From Pelosinus fermentans DSM 17108 (lineage in GTDB: Bacteria; Bacillota; Negativicutes; DSM-13327): 64,000 nucleotides of DNA. Within the stretch, counting starts at the first letter, position 1, and each line of letters starts with the position of its first letter. The stretch covers positions 376,001-440,000 of the forward strand of contig NZ_AKVN02000001.1 in assembly GCF_000271485.2 (NCBI RefSeq). Direction: 5' to 3'. The position numbers and the translations under genes are program-made. Below, piece by piece: positions 33,823 through 41,765 of the stretch. Under the pieces are notes generated by a model. It made no database searches. It worked only from the letters and a program-made list of their open reading frames with translations, and had not been told where the DNA came from.

Positions 33823-36051
33823 ATGCAGTTTGAAAAAACATCGGCATTTTATCCTCAGAAAAATAATAGTTCCGATAAAAATTTTGATTTTTATGGGGTT
33901 CTAGATTCGATTGCAGTTCCAATATTTATTAAAGATAGTACGGGTATCTATATGAATTGCAATAAAGCATATGAAAAATTTATGGGATTAAGCAGGGATG
34001 AAATTATCGGCAAATCAGCATATCATATACTTCCTAAGAATGTAGCGGATAGGTACTTTGCAAAAGACAAAGAACTGTTTGAGCAAGAAAATGAGCAGAT
34101 ATATGAAAGTCGGGTTACAATCAAAGGGGTGAGTCGTGATGTAATTTTCCGCAAATCAATTTATCGCAATGCAGTAGGTGCTGCTTGCGGCTTAGTGGGA
34201 GCAATAATTGACATAACTGAGCAAAAGCAGGCAGAGAAGCTATTGCAGGAACGAATTGCTCTTGAAAAGATTGTGTCAACGATATCAGCAGATTGTATCA
34301 AGACTAACTCAAATCCTGCTGCGTTAATGCTTTCTGCATTACATTTAATTAGTCGATCTATGGGTGTTGAAAATAGTTACATCTTTATTACTTCTGATGA
34401 TGGCAGGAATATGAATCAAGTGTATCATTGGAATGTGACTGTTGGTAATAGTGTTATCTTAGATATAAATTCTTCAAAGCAAAACGTAGTGACTCATTGG
34501 AAGATAATTAAAGGCATTGTCCAGGGACTGGATACTGCACAAGAATATACCACCCATTATGAGCTTCATAGTAATACAGCAAAACGAATAATTTTTCCTT
34601 TAAAGAATGGGAACCAATGGCTGGGAGCCTTTAATCTAGAGTGGGCAAAAGACCAATGTATTGAGCTGGGTAATGAGCATACCACACTACTCAAACTGTT
34701 AGCAGAAGTATTTGTAGGTATGTTGCAGCGTCAGCAAACAGAAGAATTCTTAAGAGTGAGCGAAGCAAACAATAAAACGCTCCTTGAAGCTATACCTGAT
34801 ATAATGGCGGTTGTTACACCGGATTTAAACATAGAATACTTTAAAATTGGGCGGGAACATGAACATTTTGAGGATGTTGGTGATCCTAGCTCTTTTATCG
34901 GCAAAACAGTTAGTGAAGTTTTGCCTCAGGATGTTGCAAAACTGTTTATGGAAAACATTGTACTAACTTCCCAAACAAAGACCGTCACTAGCTTTGAATA
35001 TCAAATAACACATAATCAGGAGATCAGGTGCAGAGAAGTTCGTAGTATTGGCATTTCCGATGGGAAAATATTGATGATGATTCGTGATATTACCCATAAA
35101 AAATTGATGGCAGAAACGCTTATCAAGCGGAATGCAGAAATTAAAGAGGCTCTTGCCAATCTAAAGCAGACGCAATTGAGTTTGGTTCAGCAAGAAAAAT
35201 TGGCTGGGATAGGACAATTAGCCGCAGGGGTGGCCCATGAAATTAATAATCCACTGGGCTTTGTTCTCAGTAACTTTGACAGTTTAAAGCAGCACTTAAT
35301 TAAGATTAAAGATGTATACAATAAATATCGAGAATTAAAAGAGCGGGTATTGGAATCGGATATCCAAGAGTTGCAAGAGTTAGCGGAGCAGCTTACCCTT
35401 TTTGAAAACCAGAAAAAAATTGATTATATTTTTGATGATCTGGAGCCAATTATTCAGGAATCGAATGATGGGCTAAAGAGATTAATGGACATAGTAAAAG
35501 CACTAAATTTATTCTCAAGAGTAGATAAAAGTAGTGAATTTGAAGGTTATGATTTAAACAGCGGTATCAAAACTACCCTAATTATTGCGAAACATGAGAT
35601 CAGATATGTTGCGGAAATTGAACTTGATTTAAGAGAACTGCCCGAAATACAAGCTTCATCAGGACAAATAAATCAGGTCCTTTTGAATATCATCATAAAT
35701 GCGGCTTATGCAATTAAGGAAAAGCAAATGGACAAACTGGGAATGATTAAAATTACCAGTTATTATGATCAGCAATATGTGTATTGTTCCATTCGGGATA
35801 ATGGCCTCGGTATGACAGAAGAAACGCTAAAGAATATTTTTAATGCATTTTTTACCACCAAGCCGATTGGACAAGGTACAGGGCTTGGACTTAGTATTTC
35901 CTATGACATTATTGTAAATAAGCATAGTGGTGATATATCCGTTACCAGTGAAAAAACGATTGGAACAACATTTATTATCAAACTACCGCTATCCATTACA
36001 AAAAATGCTGAACATAATAGCATAAACGATAAAAATCCCTATACCAATTAA
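33823..36051 (+). CDS. PAS-GAF-PAS sensor histidine kinase
   Basis: A 742-residue soluble kinase. A PAS domain (about residues 15-135, LDSIAVPIFIKDSTGIYMNCNKAYEKFMGLSRDEIIGKS), a GAF-like domain (about 140-315), a second PAS (about 325-440) and a kinase core follow in order. The phospho-acceptor region is AAGVAHEINNPLGFVLSNFDSL, and the ATP domain has NAAYAI, DNGLGM and GTGLGLSISYDI. No membrane segment was seen, so it senses a cytoplasmic signal. ATG 33823 follows GAGGGAGGG. It belongs to the same kinase group as the convergent gene at 36153 and lies near the response regulator at 37753, which may be its partner. Confidence 0.88.
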   Translation: MQFEKTSAFYPQKNNSSDKNFDFYGVLDSIAVPIFIKDSTGIYMNCNKAYEKFMGLSRDEIIGKSAYHILPKNVADRYFAKDKELFEQENEQIYESRVTIKGVSRDVIFRKSIYRNAVGAACGLVGAIIDITEQKQAEKLLQERIALEKIVSTISADCIKTNSNPAALMLSALHLISRSMGVENSYIFITSDDGRNMNQVYHWNVTVGNSVILDINSSKQNVVTHWKIIKGIVQGLDTAQEYTTHYELHSNTAKRIIFPLKNGNQWLGAFNLEWAKDQCIELGNEHTTLLKLLAEVFVGMLQRQQTEEFLRVSEANNKTLLEAIPDIMAVVTPDLNIEYFKIGREHEHFEDVGDPSSFIGKTVSEVLPQDVAKLFMENIVLTSQTKTVTSFEYQITHNQEIRCREVRSIGISDGKILMMIRDITHKKLMAETLIKRNAEIKEALANLKQTQLSLVQQEKLAGIGQLAAGVAHEINNPLGFVLSNFDSLKQHLIKIKDVYNKYRELKERVLESDIQELQELAEQLTLFENQKKIDYIFDDLEPIIQESNDGLKRLMDIVKALNLFSRVDKSSEFEGYDLNSGIKTTLIIAKHEIRYVAEIELDLRELPEIQASSGQINQVLLNIIINAAYAIKEKQMDKLGMIKITSYYDQQYVYCSIRDNGLGMTEETLKNIFNAFFTTKPIGQGTGLGLSISYDIIVNKHSGDISVTSEKTIGTTFIIKLPLSITKNAEHNSINDKNPYTN

Positions 36052-36074
36052 AAGTGGTATAGGGATTTTTATCG
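36027..36074. terminator. Bidirectional terminator overlapping the kinase stop codon
   Basis: Twenty-base arms (36027-36046 and 36055-36074) pair perfectly. The TAA stop of the upstream kinase lies in the loop, so the last codons form one arm. A-rich and T-rich flanks suit both directions. Confidence 0.75.
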
Positions 36075-36152
36075 TGGTTCATGTGAAGAACAGTACCATA
36101 CCAATAGTATGAGGCAATTCAGCAGAAGTTTCACTCTCGGATCGTTTTTCAA

Positions 36153-37469
36153 TTATTCTTCTGCATTGTAAATTTTACCGCTATTTGCAGGCAGTTTAAT
36201 AGTGAAAGATGTGCCGCTGCCGGGTTCGCTATCAACGGTAAGCTCTCCGCCATGATTTTTTACGACAATATCGTAGGCAACACTAAGTCCGAGCCCTACA
36301 CCGCTGCCGACATCTTTAGTTGTAAAGAAAGGATCAAATATTCGGTTACGATGTTCTTTCTTTATTCCAGGACCATCATCACTTATTTTACACATGACAT
36401 ACTCATCAGCATGATATGCCTTGATGGTGATTTTCCCCATAGACTTCCTACTTTGATTTTTCACAGCATGTATGGCATTTAGTAAAATGTTTAAGATGAC
36501 TTGGCCAATTTGCCCCTTGTTGCAGAATAAATACAAGGGAACTTCGATTTGTTTATCTATATCTGCGATACATTTTGTTTCGTGCTTTACGATTAAAAGG
36601 GCCTCCTCAGCGATTTGGCTGAGATCATTGTACGCTATTTCATTTTCCGTACCGGTTTTAGCTAAATTTATTAAGCTTTGAACTATTTTTGTCACTCGCT
36701 CCACTCCATCCCTCGACTCCAAAATTACTGAAGTGAGATCATCAAGGACAAAATCGATCTTTTGCTTTTGCTCAATATCCGCAATCGCAGCTTTCTCCCG
36801 CAGCAGAAGTTCATGATTTATATTTGCATCAATAGGAAGTTGCACGAAATTTCTATATAGCAGGATTAGATTTCTAATTTTTTGGATATAGCGGTTCATT
36901 GTATCCAGGTTACTGGAAATGAAACCCATAGGATTATTAATCTCATGTGCGATCCCAGCGGCAATTTCGCCAAGCGCTGTAAGCTTTTCTTTTTGTATTA
37001 GATTAAATTGGGTGTCTTTCAGTTTATGAGTCATAGCTTGGAGTTTCTTATATTGAGTGGTTACGGTATCATTCGTTTTTTGTAAAGCAATTATATTTCT
37101 CCTGGCTTTTATAGAAGCATTCATTCGTGCGACAAACTCTATAAGGTCAATAGGCTTATAAATATAATCATTTGCACCATTTTCAAAACACAATTTAAAA
37201 ACTTCTTTATCAATGATTTCCGTAAGAATTATAATCTGTATATCATTATATTCTTTCTTACTTCTGATATTTTTTAGAATGTTAATCCCCTTTATTTGGG
37301 GTATTATGATCTCCAGTAAAACGATGTCTATATTATACTCTTTCATCTTCGGGGCAATCTCATCGGGTGAACTACACAAAAAAACATGGCTATCAGTTAT
37401 ATGAGTCTGGATTAATTCTTGGGTAATTCTAAGATTAATTTTTTCATGACCGGCTATCAGTATATTCAT
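36153..37469 (-). CDS. Histidine kinase with degenerate N-terminal receiver domain
   Basis: A 438-residue protein. Residues about 1-120 are a receiver fold, but the acidic pocket is lost: the usual DD after the first strand reads GH (residues 7-8) and the phospho-acceptor Asp is Glu53 in VLLEIIIPQIKG. The lysine of KPID (about 105) remains. The kinase core follows after a coiled coil: AAGIAHEINNPMGFISSNLDTM, NAIHAV, DDGPGI and GSGVGLGLSVAYDI. The receiver is probably a non-phosphorylated signalling module or a fixed active mimic. It is transcribed toward the other kinase and divergently from the response regulator gene. Confidence 0.85.
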   Translation of the reverse strand: MNILIAGHEKINLRITQELIQTHITDSHVFLCSSPDEIAPKMKEYNIDIVLLEIIIPQIKGINILKNIRSKKEYNDIQIIILTEIIDKEVFKLCFENGANDYIYKPIDLIEFVARMNASIKARRNIIALQKTNDTVTTQYKKLQAMTHKLKDTQFNLIQKEKLTALGEIAAGIAHEINNPMGFISSNLDTMNRYIQKIRNLILLYRNFVQLPIDANINHELLLREKAAIADIEQKQKIDFVLDDLTSVILESRDGVERVTKIVQSLINLAKTGTENEIAYNDLSQIAEEALLIVKHETKCIADIDKQIEVPLYLFCNKGQIGQVILNILLNAIHAVKNQSRKSMGKITIKAYHADEYVMCKISDDGPGIKKEHRNRIFDPFFTTKDVGSGVGLGLSVAYDIVVKNHGGELTVDSEPGSGTSFTIKLPANSGKIYNAEE

Positions 37470-37752
37470 AATTCACCGTGCTTTCCTTATTGGGTGGTAA
37501 GATCAGGATAAAAATCAGATTATGTTATAGATTATTCTTTAAGCTGCATTAATGAAGTATCTTTAATCAATTCGGTGTTATATTGTTCGTTCCTGCAAAT
37601 TAACATAAAGATTTAATTCCCTGGAGAGAACGTCGCTTTACGTAAGAAAAGGATAGTGGAACAAGATGTCGAAATTCACATATAGGAAAGAATTGCTAAA
37701 TTGACATAGAATCCGAGGAATGATAGAGGGAAGTATCTTATAAGGAGTAAAA

Positions 37753-38805
37753 ATGAAACAAAATAAAGTTTTATTTGTTGATGATGAATTTAATGTTTTA
37801 AATGCAATCAAGAGAGCAATTATTGAAGAATCCTATAAACCTTTTTTTGCTGTAAGCGCCGCAGAAGCACTCGAGATCATGGAGGAACAAGATATTAGCG
37901 TGGTTGTAACCGATATGCGTATGCCGGTTATGGATGGATTATCTTTATTAAAAATTATCAAGGAAAAATACCCAAGAACAGTACGGGTCGTTTTGTCGGG
38001 ATTTACGCAATTGTCTCAGATGCTTGTAACCATAAATCAAGGAGAAATCTTTAAATTCATCACTAAACCTTGGATAACAGAGGAAGACTTTCTTCCTGTA
38101 ATTAGGCAAGCAATTGAATATTACAATCTTCAAATGGAAAAAGACAATTTAAGCAAAAGCTTGGAACAGAGGAATCTTGCATACCAAAAGATACTGCGGG
38201 CAATGGAGCAAAAGCAGGCGCAAGAAAAAGAAGGGTTGCATAATTTACATGAAATAAACGAATGGATTTTTTCTTACTGGCGGAAAAATATCAGACTCGT
38301 CATTGATGAGTCCACAGAAAAATTAACTGCATTAGACGAATTTATTGATGTAGTAGAAGAAACGTATTTAACATACTTAAGCCAATTGTCGACAGCAGTG
38401 GATGTTAGGACTACTTCTAATTTAATCAATAATATTGCAAAGAACTGCAATACTCGTTTATTTATTAACAATGCTGCAAATTCTGAGTTTACAACCAAGG
38501 GAAAGCATGAATATCTATTAATGATGTTTAGAATATTGGTTCATCATATTCCAGAACAATATAAAAGAATTAGTTGTGAATTGCTTCATAAAAGTCTAGC
38601 GGCGGAGACCTTAGAGTTGGATTTCTATATTGACTTACAGCGTTATCAGCTTAGTGTTAGTGAAAAGCATAAGTTGAAAATATCTTGTGCTCTATTGAAT
38701 AAGATTGGGAATTTCGACAAAATGACTGCTTCCCTTGAATATACAGGAGATAAACTAAACGGTATTCGTGTGACCTGGGAGGTAGGTACACCTAGTTTTA
38801 AATAA
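37753..38805 (+). CDS. Response regulator with unusual C-terminal domain
   Basis: A 350-residue protein. The receiver (about residues 1-125) is complete: DDE at 10-12, Asp54 in VTDMRMP, and KPW near 108. A coiled coil (about 128-160) leads to a domain of about 190 residues that is not a DNA-binding, HD-GYP or GGDEF domain; its LHEINEWIFSYWRKNIRLVI could be a degenerate histidine-phosphotransfer/HisKA-like helix pair and the rest a degenerate ATPase domain. The receiver resembles those in RpfG/HD-GYP proteins. The gene is divergent from the degenerate-receiver kinase and is the likely output or relay of this cluster. Confidence 0.75.
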   Translation: MKQNKVLFVDDEFNVLNAIKRAIIEESYKPFFAVSAAEALEIMEEQDISVVVTDMRMPVMDGLSLLKIIKEKYPRTVRVVLSGFTQLSQMLVTINQGEIFKFITKPWITEEDFLPVIRQAIEYYNLQMEKDNLSKSLEQRNLAYQKILRAMEQKQAQEKEGLHNLHEINEWIFSYWRKNIRLVIDESTEKLTALDEFIDVVEETYLTYLSQLSTAVDVRTTSNLINNIAKNCNTRLFINNAANSEFTTKGKHEYLLMMFRILVHHIPEQYKRISCELLHKSLAAETLELDFYIDLQRYQLSVSEKHKLKISCALLNKIGNFDKMTASLEYTGDKLNGIRVTWEVGTPSFK

Positions 38806-38847
38806 AGTTTAGAAGCTATAGAACTGTGAAAATAACTCCATAAATTT

Positions 38848-38896
38848 GAAAAAAGAAGTGATCATTCTTCATTGCAAGAGGATCACTTCTTTTTTC
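38848..38896 (+). terminator. Terminator after the response regulator
   Basis: GAAAAAAGAAGTGATC (38848-38863) pairs exactly with GATCACTTCTTTTTTC (38881-38896), with a natural T-run. Confidence 0.8.
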
Positions 38897-38899
38897 AAT

Positions 38900-39125
38900 T
38901 TATTTATAACGTTCTACATAATTTGCTAAATTTCTGGCACCTTTATTAATTTCTTCTAAATTTGCAGATATTTCTTGTGTAGCTGCTGCCTGTTCCTGGC
39001 TAACAGAGCTGGTAACTTCAATTGATTTATAGAGAAACAGCTTTACTCATTTCTTGCAGTGTTGCCTGTATCTGCTTTGTTGCTTCCTGGGACTGATCAG
39101 CAAGCTTTCTAACTTCTCTGCAGAA
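38900..39125 (-). pseudogene. Remnant of a methyl-accepting chemotaxis protein
   Basis: On the minus strand a fragment reads EVRKLADQSQEATKQIQ, then continues to MSKAVSL and a stop. In another frame it resumes SIEVTSSVSQEQAAATQEIS and ends ARNLANYVERYK before TAA at 38900-38902. These are the tip-proximal and C-terminal parts of a chemoreceptor signalling domain, separated by a deletion with a frameshift. Nothing upstream of EVRKL remains. Inactive. Confidence 0.75.
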
Positions 39126-39463
39126 AGTTATATATTGCAAAAAATACACGTTTTAAAAAGGGATTTTTTTCAAGTAAAGAGTCCATTGCGCTGCGTTTTG
39201 TAGAGGTTTGAGAGAATTACCGTGCTTTGTAATAATGTGAAATAGAATCTTGTTTTGACAAAAAAAGAAAATAATGCTTATTATGTAAAAAAATAGCAGG
39301 AATTAGTGCTTGTAAAAGAGAATCTACCATAATCTGATAATAAGGTATATTATGGTAAATGTTCTTTGAATTTGACATAATGATAATAATATAAAACAAA
39401 TTAAAGTTATCGTTTCTAACAGGATCAATGAACCTGTTCCCGTGCACTTAAGGAGGAATTTTT
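39126..39463 (+). promoter_or_regulatory. Intergenic region with promoter-like and Fur-half-like sequence
   Basis: No gene is seen. TTGACA lies at 39372-39377, overlapping ATAATGATAAT, the left half of a Fur consensus; the right half is poor. A decayed REP-like stretch (GAACCTGTTCCCGTGCAC) is at about 39430-39447. AAGGAGG for the next gene follows. Confidence 0.35.
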
Positions 39464-40213
39464 TTGACTGATATGAAGGGAAAGATCGTACTTGTCACTG
39501 GCGCCAGTTCAGGAATTGGGCGGGCCACGGCGGAACTGATGGCGTCTCGGGGGGCAATGGTCGTAATCAACTATAATACCAACAAACAAGGTGCGGAAGA
39601 AACATGGCAAAGTATTAAGAAAAACGGCGGCGAAGGCGTAGTCATTCAGGCGGATGTTACCAAAAAGGACCAAGTCGAAGCTATGTTTGATAAGATACTT
39701 CGTCTTTACGGGGCGGTTCATGTTCTGGTCAATAACGCTGGTTCTGGGGTAAAGTCAAGTACCTTCATGGAAATCAGCGAGGCATTATGGGACGAAACGT
39801 ATGATATCAATATAAAAAGCATTCTCTTTTGTTCACAGGCAGCATTAAAAGATATGCTGCCAAGAAAGAGCGGCAAGATTATTAATATTTCATCTGGTGC
39901 GGCCCGCATTGGCGGGGCTGGTGAAAGCATTCATTACGCTTCTGCTAAAGGTGCGGTAAATACGTTAACCCTAGGCATGGCCAAAGAATTTGCCGAAGAG
40001 GGAATTATCATTAATGGAGTGGCTCCGGGAATGATAGACACTCCTTGGCATGCCAAATTTTCATCAGTCGATCGGCTGTCAAAATTTCTTGGCGGTATTC
40101 CTCTGAAACGCGCCGGAACAGCGAAAGAAATTGCGGAAGTAATAGCCTTTCTCGCGTCAGACGCTGCTAACTATATTCTAGGGGAAATCATCACCGTAAG
40201 TGGTGGCAGGTAA
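39464..40213 (+). CDS. SDR-family oxidoreductase (FabG-like)
   Basis: A 249-residue short-chain dehydrogenase. The nucleotide motif is TGASSGIGRA (about residues 12-21), the NNAG motif is present (about 89-92), the catalytic Ser is in ISSGAA and the YxxxK is YASAKGA (about 155-161). The C-terminal DAANYILGEIITVSGG is typical of the 3-oxoacyl-ACP reductase group. NAD(P)-dependent reduction of a keto group is expected; the substrate is not evident. TTG 39464 sits about 7 bases after AAGGAGG; ATG 39473 is the alternative. Neighbouring genes do not form a fatty-acid cluster. Confidence 0.9.
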   Translation: MTDMKGKIVLVTGASSGIGRATAELMASRGAMVVINYNTNKQGAEETWQSIKKNGGEGVVIQADVTKKDQVEAMFDKILRLYGAVHVLVNNAGSGVKSSTFMEISEALWDETYDINIKSILFCSQAALKDMLPRKSGKIINISSGAARIGGAGESIHYASAKGAVNTLTLGMAKEFAEEGIIINGVAPGMIDTPWHAKFSSVDRLSKFLGGIPLKRAGTAKEIAEVIAFLASDAANYILGEIITVSGGR

Positions 40214-40314
40214 AGTAGGAGTATGGGGACAGAACTTTTGCCCAAGGAGTAATTGGGGATTTATCATTTATGTACCAAAATGAGTCTGAAAATTGGAGAA
40301 GGAGGTAATTTAGA

Positions 40315-41334
40315 TTGGGGAAAAAGAATCTTATTTGGACGGTCGTGTGTTTATTTTTTAGCTTGCTGCTACTAGGAGGTTGCTCCTCGATGCAAGATAA
40401 GACGGTATCGACGAAACTGCAATACCCTGATAGACCAATTACCATTATCGTACCTTTTAGTGTAGGGGGTGGTATCGATTTAACTGCCCGGTCATTAGAA
40501 AAATTTGCGCCTCAATATTTAAAACAGCCCTTAGTGGTGGTGAATAAGCCGGGAGGGGCAGGTGCAATTGGTTGGAATGAGTTATCGGTCGCAAATCCCG
40601 ATGGGTATACACTTGGCATAACTAGTTTGGATATATTATTGTTACCGTCATATGGGTCGACGAAATATAATTATCCAACTGCATTAGACCCCCTTGCACA
40701 GATTGCATCATTGCCTATGGTACTGGCAGTTCAAGCTAATCAACCATGGAAAACAATGGATGAAATAATTGAGTATGCTAAAAAAAATCCAGGGCAATTA
40801 AAGTTCGGTCATGTTGGGGTGGGATCTTTTACTCATTTACTGGGGGAAATGTTTGGTCAAGAGGCAAGTATAGCGATTGAGCAAGTTCCTTTCACGGGAG
40901 CTGGGGAAGTAACGGCCGCGTTATTGGGGGGACATATTCAACTTACGTTTATTAATCCTATGGTAGTCAAAGGACATGCTAAAGATGGGATGGTAAGAGT
41001 TCTAGCTGTGACCAGCGAACAACGGATGAGTGATCCCGTATTTGCAGAGGTTCCTACGTTTAAAGAGCAGGGACTTGATATTGTTATAAGCAACTGGTAT
41101 GGCGTGGCAGCTCCTAAAGAAATGCCAGATGAAGTAAAGGATAAGCTGGCAGAAGGTTTCAAAGCGATTATTAGCGATCCTCAATTTATAAAGAATATGA
41201 CGAATATTGGGATGCAAGTAGACTATTTAGGACCAAAAGAGTCACAGCTTAAATGGTTGTCTGATAACGAGAAACTCGCTAAAATATTAAAACAAACAGA
41301 TGTTTTGGATAAAATTAAAGCACAAAAGAAGTAA
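40315..41334 (+). CDS. TctC/Bug-family solute-binding lipoprotein (orphan)
   Basis: A 339-residue lipoprotein with lipobox LLGGC (Cys23). The mature part is the TctC/Bug fold: YPDRPITIIVPFSVGGGIDLTARS, VVNKPGGAGAIGWNELS and LKFGHVGVGSFTH. Such proteins bind carboxylates for tripartite tricarboxylate transporters, but no TctA/TctB membrane genes are here. TTG 40315 lies 8 bases after GGAGGT. It follows the SDR gene by 101 bases and may share its transcript. Confidence 0.85.
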   Translation: MGKKNLIWTVVCLFFSLLLLGGCSSMQDKTVSTKLQYPDRPITIIVPFSVGGGIDLTARSLEKFAPQYLKQPLVVVNKPGGAGAIGWNELSVANPDGYTLGITSLDILLLPSYGSTKYNYPTALDPLAQIASLPMVLAVQANQPWKTMDEIIEYAKKNPGQLKFGHVGVGSFTHLLGEMFGQEASIAIEQVPFTGAGEVTAALLGGHIQLTFINPMVVKGHAKDGMVRVLAVTSEQRMSDPVFAEVPTFKEQGLDIVISNWYGVAAPKEMPDEVKDKLAEGFKAIISDPQFIKNMTNIGMQVDYLGPKESQLKWLSDNEKLAKILKQTDVLDKIKAQKK

Positions 41335-41765
41335 ATAAATATAACAAGGCATTTTTAGAACTGGCTGAGTAATATCTTGAGTTTGCTCATAGCGAAGCTA
41401 ATGGATGCGCAGTAAAGAATTCAAGCAAGGAGGAAATCATAAAAGGCTTTATATATAAAGCTAAAACATAGAGACAAAAATGGTAAAATAAATGTTTATA
41501 TATGGAAAAACTTAGCAGGATTTAGCTTTACTTAAGAGAAGATACCCATTAATCTACCTTGTTAGTGGATTTATGAGTATCTTCTCTTACTATTTGACAC
41601 AGCGATGAAATGATGATGAACGATAAAGCATTCTAGATTCCATAAGAAGTCGAAATATTCATACTTTAATTATATTGGAAGTAATTTACTTTCTCTATTA
41701 GGAATAAATATAAAGGGTAATGATGTTGTACAAATCCAAAAAAAGAAAAAGGGAGGCAGATTATT
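41335..41765 (+). other. Intergenic region with terminator
   Basis: A hairpin with 13-base arms (41533-41545, 41577-41589; TAAGAGAAGATAC and its complement) probably ends the TctC transcript. AAGGAGG at about 41429 is followed by ATA and ten codons only; this looks like the relic of a lost gene start. TTGACA at about 41594 is a possible promoter element for the Fe-S protein. Nothing else seen. Confidence 0.45.

Noticed and set aside
39217-39447. 76-residue leftward frame
   Set aside because: AT-rich intergenic DNA that includes the promoter of the SDR gene; no ribosome site and no protein-like composition.
41420-41470. A peptide gene after AAGGAGG at about 41429
   Set aside because: The start would be ATA and the frame only ten codons; treated as a relic.
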